Source: Capnocytophaga sp. oral taxon 863 str. F0517
GTDB lineage: Bacteria; Bacteroidota; Bacteroidia; Flavobacteriales; Flavobacteriaceae
Direction: 5' to 3'
NCBI RefSeq assembly: GCF_000466425.1
Contig: NZ_KE992083.1
Span: 49,440 to 113,439 of the forward strand
DNA length: 64,000 bases
The notes below the pieces were generated by a model. The model ran no database searches. It was given only the letters and a program-made list of their open reading frames with translations, and had not been told where the DNA came from. Both the position numbers and the translations under genes were made by a program. Positions within the stretch are counted from its first letter, which is position 1. Each line of letters opens with the position of its first letter. Shown piece by piece: positions 18,057-26,994 of this stretch.

Positions 18057-20363
18057 TTAAAAATTATAATTCAATCTCAGGTATACATTGCGTCCTAAGT
18101 CATGGGCGTAATAGCGAAAACGATTGGTGTATTCCTTATATAGTTGATTGAAAAGATTCTCACAAGAGAGCCTTACCGAAAGGCGCTGCTGTTCTCCTAC
18201 AGCTATGGTACCTCCCACAGCTGCTTCAAAGAGATGATAAGCATCGGGAGTGGTGGCTACCAACTCCTGCGAAGGCTCAAAACGAGTTTGCTTAGCTACA
18301 AAGGTATGTCCTATACTTGCCTCAAGACTCTGAAACAAACCCTTGGGTTGGGCTTTCCATTCCAAGGACTGACTTAGCCTTGGGGCAGGTATAAAAGGAA
18401 AATACCGATGGGTCTTCAGCTCATTGGCAAAAACTACCGAAGCTCTCAGTCCATAGGAGAGACTTTGGGAAGCCGTCTCCCATTGGGAAAGCCTTAGGGA
18501 GGCTTCTATATCCGCTCCACGAAAGAAGGCATCGGCTTGGGTATACTGGAATATAGGATATACCCCAGAGAACAAAGTACGTACCTCTCCGGTGGGATAG
18601 TCATAGATATAGCCCTTAATAAGCTGTGCATAAGCATCCACAGAAAACTGCAATCCTTGATTGGGATGGTGATAGTCCAAAGAGGTAATCCACTTAGCTC
18701 CGGTCTCTGGATTCAGAGAGGATTCTCCCAGATTGTAAGTCCCTGCTCCATGATGCAAGCCACTACTATAGAGTTCGTTGACCTGTGGAGCGCGCCATGC
18801 TACTCCTATATGACTACTAACGGCTGTGTGAGAGCTCGCCTGCCAAGCCCCTCCTAAGCTATAGGTAATATTATGGAAATGGTGTTCCCCTCCATAGCGT
18901 TGGGAATACATATCATAGCCATCTGCATTGAGGTACTTATAGTCATAACGGATTCCCGCTTCAGCATTCCAGCTATCTTTGTGATACTTCTCTATCGCAA
19001 AAGCACCATAACCCACTGAAGCAAAGTTGGGAATCACTGGCACTACCCCTGTTCCTGGCTGGTTGTAGTTGTCTTGCAAGGAAAAACTACCTCCCAATTG
19101 TGTTTTCCAGTGAGGAGCATCCATATTTTCCCAAAAGACCTCCGCCAGATGGGTGGTCAGCCACATATTGAGGGCAGGAATACGAGTTCGCCCTAATCGA
19201 CGTAGGCTATACTCCTTACGAATATCCTTTTGGAAAGCATATTGGGCGGTAAGTTTTCCCCCTATGGGGAGAAAATAATAAGCCTTGGCCTTGAGCAGGT
19301 GATGGACTACCTTTTGCTTGGGGGCTTCTATACTATAGGAAAAAGGATAGGTCGTAAGGGGGCGACCGATTTCAAACCGAGCCAGCAGGTCGTCCAAGTT
19401 GCCTATATGGGAACCATAGAATACGCTGCTCTCATTCTCATAGCGACTGTAGAATAGTTCTGCACTCCCCTCTTCTCGTTGCATACCTATGGCAGCAGAG
19501 AAGTTGGCCTCCGCAGCAGCGGTATTGTTCAGTACATAATCAGCAGTATGGATATCCCCCGAACGCTTGAGTGTTCCCTGTACCCGCCATGCCCAATGGT
19601 GCAGACCTGGCAGTCCACTTTCCAGCTTGAAGGTAGTGGCCGACTTGCGTCCATTGGAAGCAAAGGAGGGAGAGAGTTGCCCGTGCAACCCATCCCCATA
19701 AGGAAGCCGATTGGGAGCTATCACTACCACACCTCCCAAGGCATCAGAACCATAGCGTACGGCTTCAGCTCCTTTGACCACGGTAATCCTATCGGCTACA
19801 GCAGGATCTATCTCGGGGGCATGATCGGCACCCCATTGTTGTCCCTCTTGGCGCACCTCATTGTTGAGGATCAGGATACGGTTACTATGTAGGCCATGAA
19901 TCACCGGCTTGGCTATCGTAGCCCCGGTCTGTATCATGGAGACTCCTGTCACTGTCGTGAGTACCTTGGCGAGCTCTTCTCCTGATTTTTGTTGGAGCTT
20001 GGTTTTGTCGATTGCAGCGGAAGTAGTTATGGGCTTGGCTACATGCCCTACCAGAGTGGTGCCCGCAAGCTGGTTGACCTCCTCCTGCATAACTACTTTA
20101 TAGGGATTAGCAGCAGGAATAGCGAGAATTGCCTCATAGTCCAAGAAACCTAAGTAGTTTATCTTAATAGGGTATTTCCCTTTGGCTAACTTAGGAATAC
20201 TTACCCTTCCCTGAGTATCGCTAACAAAGTGTTTCCCTATAAAATGTACTACTGCACTGGGCAAGGGTTGCCCTGCTTTGTCTTCTATCGTTAGCTCAAG
20301 AGTTTCTTGCCCATAGAGGGACAAGCCTACTCCTAAAAGAAGAAGACACAATAACTTTTTCAT
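18057..20363 (-). CDS. ZnuD-like TonB-dependent receptor
   Basis: 768 aa. Signal peptide 1-18, a carboxypeptidase-like domain about 19-100 (VSDTQGRVSIPKL), plug domain with SGEELAKVLTTVTGVSMI, then KPVIHGLHSNRILIL, NEVRQEGQQWGADHAPEID and the barrel ending in LRLNYNF. The HGL...R(I/V)L...EGQQWGADHAPEID block is typical of the ZnuD-type zinc or haem receptor family. With His-rich partners on both sides it most likely imports zinc or another transition metal. The specific metal cannot be fixed from sequence. Confidence 0.88.
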   Translation of the reverse strand: MKKLLCLLLLGVGLSLYGQETLELTIEDKAGQPLPSAVVHFIGKHFVSDTQGRVSIPKLAKGKYPIKINYLGFLDYEAILAIPAANPYKVVMQEEVNQLAGTTLVGHVAKPITTSAAIDKTKLQQKSGEELAKVLTTVTGVSMIQTGATIAKPVIHGLHSNRILILNNEVRQEGQQWGADHAPEIDPAVADRITVVKGAEAVRYGSDALGGVVVIAPNRLPYGDGLHGQLSPSFASNGRKSATTFKLESGLPGLHHWAWRVQGTLKRSGDIHTADYVLNNTAAAEANFSAAIGMQREEGSAELFYSRYENESSVFYGSHIGNLDDLLARFEIGRPLTTYPFSYSIEAPKQKVVHHLLKAKAYYFLPIGGKLTAQYAFQKDIRKEYSLRRLGRTRIPALNMWLTTHLAEVFWENMDAPHWKTQLGGSFSLQDNYNQPGTGVVPVIPNFASVGYGAFAIEKYHKDSWNAEAGIRYDYKYLNADGYDMYSQRYGGEHHFHNITYSLGGAWQASSHTAVSSHIGVAWRAPQVNELYSSGLHHGAGTYNLGESSLNPETGAKWITSLDYHHPNQGLQFSVDAYAQLIKGYIYDYPTGEVRTLFSGVYPIFQYTQADAFFRGADIEASLRLSQWETASQSLSYGLRASVVFANELKTHRYFPFIPAPRLSQSLEWKAQPKGLFQSLEASIGHTFVAKQTRFEPSQELVATTPDAYHLFEAAVGGTIAVGEQQRLSVRLSCENLFNQLYKEYTNRFRYYAHDLGRNVYLRLNYNF

Positions 20364-20422
20364 AAAGATTGATATCAGTAATGATTAATGATTAATACCA
20401 TTAATGATTCATGAGATTAATA

Positions 20423-20437
20423 CCCAAAAATTTGGGG
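20423..20437. promoter_or_regulatory. CCCAAA-AA-TTTGGG palindrome before the receptor gene
   Basis: Six-base arms spaced by two bases in the 89-bp gap upstream of the ZnuD-like receptor. It lies among ATTAATGATT repeats. It could be an operator or a small hairpin; no regulator gene is adjacent. Confidence 0.3.
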
Positions 20438-20452
20438 AATAAACATCAATCA

Positions 20453-20806
20453 TTAAACATTGATCATTAAAGAAGGAGGCCCTCTTAGGAGGTATTGAAT
20501 AAAAGAAGTGTTAGGTCTTCCTTCTGTTATGGAAAAAACGGAAGGATAATAAGTTGTAGGTACGAAATGATAATCGAAAGTAATGAAAACAAAGTTCTGA
20601 TGGAGCTGGAAAAACATACAATCATGATGCCTTTCCCCTTGGGAAATATGTACTTGGTGATCACATTTCTTCCCTTGGACATGGGTACACAGCTCTTCGC
20701 CTGAGTGGTGGTTATGGAAAAACTCACCTACAGGAAAGGCTACTTTCAACATGCTCAACAGCAGTAGAAAAGCAAAGAAACGAATATATGTTTTCTTCTT
20801 TTTCAT
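20453..20806 (-). CDS. Small His/Cys-rich exported protein, first gene of metal operon
   Basis: 117 aa from ATG 20806 (MKKKKTYIRFFAFLLLL); a longer in-frame ATG at 20845 lies upstream of the promoter and is rejected. One N-terminal hydrophobic span acts as signal or anchor. The middle is dense in metal ligands: FHNHHSGEELCTHVQGKKC, then DHQVHISQGERHHDC. It precedes the ZnuD-like receptor by 89 bp. Such small His-rich proteins are usual leaders of Bacteroidetes metal-receptor operons. A zinc- or copper-buffering role is inferred. Confidence 0.75.
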   Translation of the reverse strand: MKKKKTYIRFFAFLLLLSMLKVAFPVGEFFHNHHSGEELCTHVQGKKCDHQVHISQGERHHDCMFFQLHQNFVFITFDYHFVPTTYYPSVFSITEGRPNTSFIQYLLRGPPSLMINV

Positions 20807-20814
20807 TGAACGCG

Positions 20815-20822
20815 CAAAATTA
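20815..20822 (-). promoter_or_regulatory. -7 box of the metal-uptake operon
   Basis: TAATTTTG on the minus strand, ending 8 bp before ATG 20806; a TTTG (20843-20846, minus) lies 20 bp upstream. The transcript would be almost leaderless. Confidence 0.55.
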
Positions 20823-20850
20823 CGAAAATAAAATGAGAAAAACAAATTCT

Positions 20851-22095
20851 TTACCCTCTATTTTCATATCGCATAGCGGCTACAGGTTCTATCTTAGCGG
20901 CCTTTCGAGCTGGGAATGTACCGGCGAAAATACCCGACAGCACCATAATAAAAAGCGCTAAAAGGGCTATCCCCATATCTATATCCGTAGTCTTGAGCAA
21001 TCCCATACCTCCAGAGGCTGCCAGTACAATATTAATGAGCTTGAGCACTCCTACCCCTAAGAACATCCCCAACAAGCCTGATCCTAAGGTGATAATCAAG
21101 GCTTCCAAAAGCACTTGTAGCGTAATATGGTAAGGGGTCGCCCCAATGGCCATACGCAAACCAAATTCATTGGTACGCTCCTTGACCACAATGAAAAGAA
21201 TATTGGTTACACTGACCATCCCACTGATAAGAAAACAAGCCCCTACGATCCAGATAAAAACACTGATTCCCGTGAAGATACTATTGATATTGGCTATTTG
21301 TTCCTCCAAGGTCTGTATATAAACAGCATTGGGGTCATTGGCATCAAAACGCAGGCTGCGAGCCAAGTAGTTGAGTATCTTCTCCTTAAAGCTATTCATC
21401 GAAATCTTTGTATCATCACTTAGGTAGAAGCCAAAGACAGAGATATCAGGTGTATCTTGAATATTGCGGGTAAAGCTGGGATAAGGCACAAAGATTTCTG
21501 ATTCTGCCTGTTGGCTGACCATATCATCATTCTTCATTACCCCTATCACACGGTAATACACCCCTCCTACATTGATGAGCTTATCCAAAGGATTATCGTT
21601 CAGAAAAAGCTTAGTGGCCACTTTCTTACCTATAATAGCTACATTACGTGCCTTTTTGTCATCCATCACATTGAAGGGGCGGCTACCTTCTATCATCTTA
21701 AAATTGGAGAAAGACCAATACTCATGCGCAATCCCTGTGATGGTAGTGTAGCAGTTTTTCTTACCATAAATAGCATTTTTGGAAAGGGTAGCTCGTGGCG
21801 AAAGACCTTTGATCTCAGGAAACTTACGCCTTATATCCTCCAAGAGATATTTATCAAAGAAAATCTGTCTGCCTTCCTGCATGTTCTTATACTTCATAGA
21901 GGTCTCCCCGCTCCATACATAGACCGACTTGGAGGCAAAGCTCTTGAGCAAGTCTTGCACCCCATACTCAACCCCCTTGCCTACTCCTAAAAGCAAGACT
22001 AAGATAAAGATACCCCACATAATCCCGAAGCCCGACATAAAAGTACGCACCTTGTTCTGTCGTATGGAGTGAATGATTTCACGTAATGTTTCCAC
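20851..22095 (-). CDS. MacB/FtsX-type ABC transporter permease
   Basis: 414 aa from GTG 22095 (VETLREIIHSIRQNKVRT). The promoter at 22119-22126 excludes the longer reading frame from 22176. One N-terminal span (FMSGFGIMWGIFILVLLLGVG), a periplasmic MacB core (about 45-250) and three C-terminal spans in the FtsX domain (NILFIVVKERTNEFGLRMAIG). Ends FPARKAAKIEPVAAMRYE, the standard family end. The ATPase and fusion protein are not adjacent. It probably couples to a LolD-type ATPase for efflux or lipoprotein handling. Confidence 0.9.
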   Translation of the reverse strand: METLREIIHSIRQNKVRTFMSGFGIMWGIFILVLLLGVGKGVEYGVQDLLKSFASKSVYVWSGETSMKYKNMQEGRQIFFDKYLLEDIRRKFPEIKGLSPRATLSKNAIYGKKNCYTTITGIAHEYWSFSNFKMIEGSRPFNVMDDKKARNVAIIGKKVATKLFLNDNPLDKLINVGGVYYRVIGVMKNDDMVSQQAESEIFVPYPSFTRNIQDTPDISVFGFYLSDDTKISMNSFKEKILNYLARSLRFDANDPNAVYIQTLEEQIANINSIFTGISVFIWIVGACFLISGMVSVTNILFIVVKERTNEFGLRMAIGATPYHITLQVLLEALIITLGSGLLGMFLGVGVLKLINIVLAASGGMGLLKTTDIDMGIALLALFIMVLSGIFAGTFPARKAAKIEPVAAMRYENRG

Positions 22096-22118
22096 GATAT
22101 TGTAGTTATTTAGCAGTG

Positions 22119-22126
22119 CAAAGTTA
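22119..22126 (-). promoter_or_regulatory. -7 box for the MacB-type permease
   Basis: TAACTTTG on the minus strand, 23 bp before GTG 22095. It fixes the start downstream of 22119. Confidence 0.6.
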
Positions 22127-22249
22127 GTGTTTTTTAGCGAAATATCCCAATGAAAATAAGTTTTTTTACCTATCAACCGCTCCCTTCAGAATTTAATCTA
22201 TCTTAAAAATCTTTTGCCTCAAAAGTATTTTTATCTGATAAATCTTCCT

Positions 22250-22257
22250 TAATTTTG
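22250..22257 (+). promoter_or_regulatory. -7 box for the HlyD efflux operon
   Basis: TAATTTTG, 20 bp before the HlyD ATG at 22278. No clear -33 element. Confidence 0.45.
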
Positions 22258-22277
22258 CACCATAAATTTTTTATCTT

Positions 22278-23258
22278 ATGAAAAAGAAAAATATCACCGG
22301 ACTTTTAGTTACCTTAGCTGTATTTGCAGTAATTATCTCGCTCTCTATCTACTTCTTTAGCAATAGCGAACCCACTTATCTGCAAGGACAGGTAGAAGCC
22401 AAACAAATCAATGTAGCCCCCAAAGTACCCGGTAGGGTCAAGGCCATCTACAAGCAAGAGGGTGATGTAGTACACAAAGGCGACCTACTCTTGGAGCTCG
22501 AAAGCACTGAGCTTGACGCCAAGCTCTCTCAAGCGGAAGCTGCTCGTATGGCTGCCCAAGCCCAATCCGACAAAGCCCAAAGTGGTGCACGCTCCGAGCA
22601 GATTCAGGGAGCCTACAATGTATGGCAACAAGCCCAAGCGGCCGCTGAACTGGCCGAGAAAACTTATCAGCGTGTAAGCAACCTCTACAATGACAAGGTA
22701 CTCCCTGCTCAAAAGAAAGACGAGGCCTATACCCAAATGGTTGCCCTACAGAAACAAGCGGAAGCCGCTAAATCACAATACGAAATGGCTAAAAATGGTG
22801 CCCGTGTAGAAGACAAAACCGCCGCTCAAGCCCTTGTCGCTCAAGCCCAAGGAGTCATCACCGAAGTGAATGCTTATAAAGATGGCGCTAAGGTATTCGC
22901 TCCTTCCGATGCCGAGATACAGACAATTATCCCCAACGAAGGAGAAATTGTCAATGCAGGCTACCCTGTGATGAACCTCATTGACAGTAGTGATGAGTGG
23001 GTGGTGTTCAATATACGTGAGGACAAAATGGCCGATTTTAAGATAGGCACCAAGTTCAAAGGTATTGTCCCCGCTTTGGGCAATCAAGAAATAGAAATGG
23101 AAGTAAAACACATCGCTGTACAAGCCGATTTTGCCACTTGGACAGCTACCAAAAGTAAAGGAGATTTTGACAAGAAGACTTTCGCTATCAAGGCCTACCC
23201 TACTGAAAAAGTAAAGGATTTAAGACCAGGAATGTCGGTCTTAGTGAGTGAAAAATGA
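22278..23258 (+). CDS. HlyD-family membrane-fusion protein (efflux)
   Basis: 326 aa. One signal-anchor span (about 8-28), then a biotinyl-lipoyl half-motif (INVAPKVPGRVKAIYKQEGD, DLLLELES), an Ala/Gln-rich alpha hairpin (residues about 80-200) and the second half-motif (KVFAPSDAEIQTIIPNEGEI). The periplasmic adaptor should link inner-membrane ABC permeases to a TolC pore. Its usual partner permeases lie 5.3 kb downstream at 28579-30901, separated by small accessory genes. The GNAT gene overlaps its stop by 4 bp. Confidence 0.92.
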   Translation: MKKKNITGLLVTLAVFAVIISLSIYFFSNSEPTYLQGQVEAKQINVAPKVPGRVKAIYKQEGDVVHKGDLLLELESTELDAKLSQAEAARMAAQAQSDKAQSGARSEQIQGAYNVWQQAQAAAELAEKTYQRVSNLYNDKVLPAQKKDEAYTQMVALQKQAEAAKSQYEMAKNGARVEDKTAAQALVAQAQGVITEVNAYKDGAKVFAPSDAEIQTIIPNEGEIVNAGYPVMNLIDSSDEWVVFNIREDKMADFKIGTKFKGIVPALGNQEIEMEVKHIAVQADFATWTATKSKGDFDKKTFAIKAYPTEKVKDLRPGMSVLVSEK

Positions 23259-23716
23259 AAATAACTGAAGGATTATTGCCTGAAGATAAGCAGGCTATCA
23301 TACACTGGACTAATAGCAAAGGGGCTGATTTCTTACAACAATGGGCGGGAGATGCTTTGTCCTATCCTCTTACCATAGAAGCGCTCAATGCTTTGCCTCA
23401 TTGTTTTCGCATTGAGGCAGAGGGTAGTTTTATAGGTATAATTCAGCAGATAAGAGTTGAAGGGAGTAACGTACATATTGGTAGATTCCTTATCAATCCT
23501 TCCCTCACTGGAAAAGGATTAGGCACTAAGGCTATGCACTTATTTATTGCAATGCTTTTTGAAGATAAAAGTGTTCATTCTATTAGCCTAAATGTATTTG
23601 ATGACAACCCTGTAGCTAAGGAGCTTTATACAAAGCTCGGTTTTGAAGTAGTGGCTACTATTGAAGGAGAAAGGAAGAAATACAAAATGGTGAAGCGTAA
23701 TTCGGCAATTGGTTAA
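23255..23716 (+). CDS. GNAT-family N-acetyltransferase
   Basis: 153 aa. Acetyl-CoA loop INPSLTGKGLGTKAM (motif A, R/QxxGxG/A-like) near residues 79-93, and the C-terminal motif DDNPVAKELYTKLGFEVV. It resembles RimJ/RimL-like enzymes acting on protein N-termini or small molecules; the substrate is unknown. It overlaps the HlyD gene by 4 bp (ATGA), so it is the first gene of the accessory stretch inside the efflux operon. Confidence 0.88.
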   Translation: MKITEGLLPEDKQAIIHWTNSKGADFLQQWAGDALSYPLTIEALNALPHCFRIEAEGSFIGIIQQIRVEGSNVHIGRFLINPSLTGKGLGTKAMHLFIAMLFEDKSVHSISLNVFDDNPVAKELYTKLGFEVVATIEGERKKYKMVKRNSAIG

Positions 23717-23736
23717 TTAATTAACAAACTAATACT

Positions 23737-23962
23737 ATGAAAAAAGAAGTAAACCTACAAGAATCCTTGATTACCGATTTGCGTACCCTTATCAATGAGA
23801 CACGCAATAAAGTAGCCCTAACGGTAAACAAATTGTCGCACCACTGGCGCGACAATTAAGCTGGTTACTGAACTCCCCTCACGAGAACTCTTGCACCAGC
23901 AATTACAGAAAATAATAGCAGAACGTCAAGCTCTTTTATCGCATAAAAAACGACCCATATGA
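23737..23962 (+). pseudogene. DUF1016 (YhcG-like nuclease) remnant with large internal deletion
   Basis: The first 40 codons (MKKEVNLQESLITDLRTLIN...HHWRDN, stop at 23859) match the start of DUF1016 nucleases. The next 100 bases, read two frames on, give the characteristic C-terminal end LVTELPSRELLHQQLQ...ERQALLSHKKR, ending at 23962. The middle, including the PD-(D/E)XK core, is gone. A 9-bp inverted repeat (AATTGTCGC, 23831-23839 and 23849-23857) sits at the junction. An intact, different DUF1016 gene lies 3 kb downstream. Its final stop overlaps the next ATG. Confidence 0.7.
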
Positions 23963-24720
23963 ATCCATTACAAGAAATAGAACAAACTTATAGCTTTCAG
24001 TACCCCAAGCTATATCACCAGTTTTATGAGGATGGTATGCTTGATGTGGGGACAAAATATCCATATCATTCTTATTGTCCTATAGAATACAAAAATGGTG
24101 ATAGATTGGCTAATAAAGAGTGGTTAGAACAGGAATATCTTAAACTGAAAGAGAACCCGCCTTTGTTTTTGTATGTAGATTGGTTTCAGGTACTCACCCC
24201 CTCTCAACTCGCAAAAGAGTTTGAGTTTTTAAATCAGCATTTAACACAATATCCTCAGAACCAAAAGTTCTTCTTCGCTCCCTTTGCAAGGGCTGTAGTG
24301 GATGACTATATGGTTTATTGTTTTTGTTATGATAAAGAAAAACCAACACAAGAGCCAAGTATAGTATTTATTAGAGAAGATGGGGAGGTAGATATCCTTT
24401 CAGGCAATTTGCAGAACTTTATTTTTTACCAATTAATAAAACGGTCGGTAGCACATTTTCACAACATCAGTTTTATCTGTTATGGTGATTTTTATGAAAA
24501 TCTACGTCAGACACTTCGCACCCATCGCCCTTATTTAACAAAAGAACAAGCGGAGGTGTTAGAGGAAATTTATAAAAGAGAGATTAGAGAATATACTAGA
24601 AAACTTACATCTGGAGGCTGTTTTATATTTCTTACCTTGCTACACGAAGGAGAAGAAGAAACGTTACTAAATAAGTATAACCCACTACCTAAAGAAACCA
24701 ATTTATTGAGAATCGTTTAG
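23959..24720 (+). CDS. Hypothetical protein, possibly SUKH/SMI1-KNR4-like immunity protein
   Basis: 253 aa, no signal peptide or membrane span. The N-terminus (LQEIEQTYSFQYPKLYHQFYED) recalls the start of SMI1/KNR4 (SUKH) immunity proteins, where a helix precedes the P-x-x-Y/F turn. The rest has acidic and aromatic residues common in immunity proteins. No toxin is adjacent. The ATG overlaps the stop of the DUF1016 remnant. Family assignment is tentative. Confidence 0.6.
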   Translation: MNPLQEIEQTYSFQYPKLYHQFYEDGMLDVGTKYPYHSYCPIEYKNGDRLANKEWLEQEYLKLKENPPLFLYVDWFQVLTPSQLAKEFEFLNQHLTQYPQNQKFFFAPFARAVVDDYMVYCFCYDKEKPTQEPSIVFIREDGEVDILSGNLQNFIFYQLIKRSVAHFHNISFICYGDFYENLRQTLRTHRPYLTKEQAEVLEEIYKREIREYTRKLTSGGCFIFLTLLHEGEEETLLNKYNPLPKETNLLRIV

Positions 24721-24734
24721 TTTTTGAGTAATAT

Positions 24735-25595
24735 ATGACAAGCTACCATACCTTAAACACTTTTAATAACCCTTTTCGCCATTATAGAGTGATAGATATC
24801 GTCCCTTTTCAGGAGAAAATAGCTGTATTGCAATTTGCCTCAGCTGATGTTTCTAAAACGATGGTGAAAAATGGAGTGTATGTAGATCGTCATATTCTTG
24901 TAGATATCTTTTCAGAAGATTTTACATCACAAAAACGACTTTCTTTCTCCTTTGAGGAAGATCAACCTTGTTATAGAAGTGATGCTTACTATTATCGGGA
25001 AGGTGAACGACTTTTTATACTCATTGAATACTATAAACTCGACAACATTTTTGTAACCAATAAGGTATTTGAAATTACTGAAAATGAAGTAATAGAACTG
25101 TCTTTTTGCTGTATTCCTCAAAAGCGAATTTTCAATGATGCGAAAGTCTATTCTTTTGGAGATAAAGAAGTCTTTATGCAATCTCCCTTTATGATGAGCT
25201 GCCGAGATAAACAGAACCAAAAAACACTTTGGAAATACAAACTCTCTGCTTATCTTTACACTCAAGTAGAGGAATATAACGATATCTTATACTTTGGTAC
25301 AGCAGGTAAAGGAGGCTATTTTTATGGAGTTTCACTAAATAACGGACAAACTGTATTTAGTTATAATACAGGACAAACCGTACACTTTGTACGAAGTGGA
25401 GAACGTATTATCATAAGTGATAAAAAACAAAAGCCTATGCTTATAAATGCCTTAACTGGAGAGATCATCCATTCATTAGACATAGGCAAATACACTATTG
25501 ATTACGAGCAACAGATGCTTTGGTATAAAGAACGCTTTTATGGAATTGTCCGCAATAAGGAAAAAGACTTATCTGTAGTGTGTGTGAATATATAG
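24735..25595 (+). CDS. Hypothetical protein, predicted beta-propeller-like
   Basis: 286 aa, no signal peptide. Repeated beta-strand units such as DILYFGTAGKGGYFYGVSL, followed by NNGQTVFSYNTG, look like PQQ/WD-type blades, where a strand is followed by Asn/Asp-Gly-Gln. Such cytoplasmic single-chain propellers occur among predicted immunity proteins, but no partner toxin is here. It starts 14 bp after the previous gene. No named family recognised. Confidence 0.6.
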   Translation: MTSYHTLNTFNNPFRHYRVIDIVPFQEKIAVLQFASADVSKTMVKNGVYVDRHILVDIFSEDFTSQKRLSFSFEEDQPCYRSDAYYYREGERLFILIEYYKLDNIFVTNKVFEITENEVIELSFCCIPQKRIFNDAKVYSFGDKEVFMQSPFMMSCRDKQNQKTLWKYKLSAYLYTQVEEYNDILYFGTAGKGGYFYGVSLNNGQTVFSYNTGQTVHFVRSGERIIISDKKQKPMLINALTGEIIHSLDIGKYTIDYEQQMLWYKERFYGIVRNKEKDLSVVCVNI

Positions 25596-25653
25596 GAGTT
25601 TTATATGATCTGAAACCTAACAACTAATTACTGAAATCTTTTATCTAAATAAA

Positions 25654-26007
25654 ATGAACTTAGAAGAACTTAGAGAATATTGCCTTTCCTTGCCGCATGT
25701 AACTGAGGATATGCCTTTTGGCGAGGGTTTCTTGGTATTCCGCATTTGTAATCGTATATTTGCCCTTACCAATCTAGAGCGTTTCCCTGTAAGTGTGAGC
25801 CTCAAGTGCGACCCAGAGCGTGCTGTAGAACTCCGTGAGCAGTACCCCGATAAGATTGTGGCGGGCTACCACCTGAACAAAAGACATTGGAATACCGTAC
25901 TTTTAGAAGGCTTACCCCTTACCCTTATCAAGGAAATGATACAGCACTCTTATGACCAAGTACTCGCCAAAGTACCCAAGAAGGAAAGAGAAGCGTTAAT
26001 TAACTAA
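25654..26007 (+). CDS. MmcQ/YjbR family protein
   Basis: 117 aa, full length for the family. Begins MNLEELREYCLSLPHVTEDMPFG and carries FRICNRIFALTNLE, VSLKCDPERAVELREQYP, GYHLNKRHWNTVLLEG and the helix LIKEMIQHSYDQVLAKV, all typical. The family has a CyaY-like fold and is suspected to bind DNA; its role is unresolved. Encoded inside the accessory stretch between HlyD and the permeases. Confidence 0.92.
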   Translation: MNLEELREYCLSLPHVTEDMPFGEGFLVFRICNRIFALTNLERFPVSVSLKCDPERAVELREQYPDKIVAGYHLNKRHWNTVLLEGLPLTLIKEMIQHSYDQVLAKVPKKEREALIN

Positions 26008-26016
26008 CTCAAGATT

Positions 26017-26487
26017 ATGTTCTCAAAGCTCAAAGATTTCTTTTGTAAAACCTATCCCATTTTTAGGTATGACTTCTTTATCCCTGTAGCCCTCTATAAG
26101 CGTATAGAAGCAGTCGAAGGGGAGGTCAGCCCCCAAAGTATTAGGCTTTTCTTTAGCAAAGCTCCTTATTCCCTTAGTAAAGGACAGCTACAGATTACCC
26201 AAGAAGCCAACAAACTCTTTTTTGTACAAATAGCATTCTATGAAGAAGATAAAAGAGCGCATTTTCAGAAAGAAATGGAGGATTATAAAGAAGTATTTCC
26301 TTTTTGGACAGTCTTTCCTCATAGTTTCCATGGGGCTCCTCGCTGGAATCAGGGCTACCAAGAACATTATAGAGATACCTTTTTGAAATATTGGCACTTC
26401 TTAAGTATAGAAGAACAAGAAAAGTATATGGAGACCTATCATTGTCCCGAGGATTGGCGGCTTTGGCTAAAGGATTACCGCCAATAG
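26017..26487 (+). CDS. Hypothetical protein
   Basis: 156 aa, no signal peptide. Rich in Phe, Tyr and Trp, with a basic N-terminal region (MFSKLKDFFCKTYPIFRYDFF) and a C-terminal helix ending EEQEKYMETYHCPEDWRLW. It lies 9 bp after the mmcQ-like gene and 29 bp before an NTF2-like gene. I do not recognise a family; context suggests an immunity-type or stand-alone accessory protein. Confidence 0.55.
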   Translation: MFSKLKDFFCKTYPIFRYDFFIPVALYKRIEAVEGEVSPQSIRLFFSKAPYSLSKGQLQITQEANKLFFVQIAFYEEDKRAHFQKEMEDYKEVFPFWTVFPHSFHGAPRWNQGYQEHYRDTFLKYWHFLSIEEQEKYMETYHCPEDWRLWLKDYRQ

Positions 26488-26516
26488 CACTTTTATAATG
26501 AAAAATAACTATTCAA

Positions 26517-26966
26517 ATGACAGAAACAGAACAAACCCTACGCCTGCATTTCACGGCATTTCTACAAGCCATGTATGAATGGGAAACAGAAGCCAACAGA
26601 GTAGATGAAGAAGAAGTGGAGAAAAAGAAATCGCTCTCTTGGGAAGACTTTTGTAAGCAACAAACCGAGCTGCGTATCCCTATTTATAAGGAATACATCA
26701 CCGAACGCGAGCGCAAATATGGGGGTGCTGAATATACCAGTCACGGATTCCCTCCTAACTACGACCCCTCCAAAGAAAACATTACCGAAGTGCAGATCTC
26801 TGGTAAAAAAGCCTCTATCTTTACCGACAGAGAATATGCGAGAATGAATTACAAGCGCGAGTACAAGTACAAACTTGTAGAGGATCGCTGGCTATTAGAT
26901 ACTATCAAAGAACAGTATTTGCCTGAAAACAGAGACCCTGAAAAGTGGAAGCGTGTGATTATATAA
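26517..26966 (+). CDS. NTF2-fold immunity-like protein
   Basis: 149 aa. Helix-rich N-terminal half (LRLHFTAFLQAMYEWETEAN) and strand-rich C-terminal half ending YKREYKYKLVEDRWLLDTIKE: the helix-then-sheet layout of NTF2-fold immunity proteins, whose last strands carry a W-x-L-D/I-x motif. Highly charged, no signal. Lies in the cluster of orphan immunity-like genes. Fold assignment is moderate; function against a specific toxin is not supported. Confidence 0.6.
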   Translation: MTETEQTLRLHFTAFLQAMYEWETEANRVDEEEVEKKKSLSWEDFCKQQTELRIPIYKEYITERERKYGGAEYTSHGFPPNYDPSKENITEVQISGKKASIFTDREYARMNYKREYKYKLVEDRWLLDTIKEQYLPENRDPEKWKRVII

Positions 26967-26994
26967 AGTCATCAAAATTCTTAAAATAACCACA

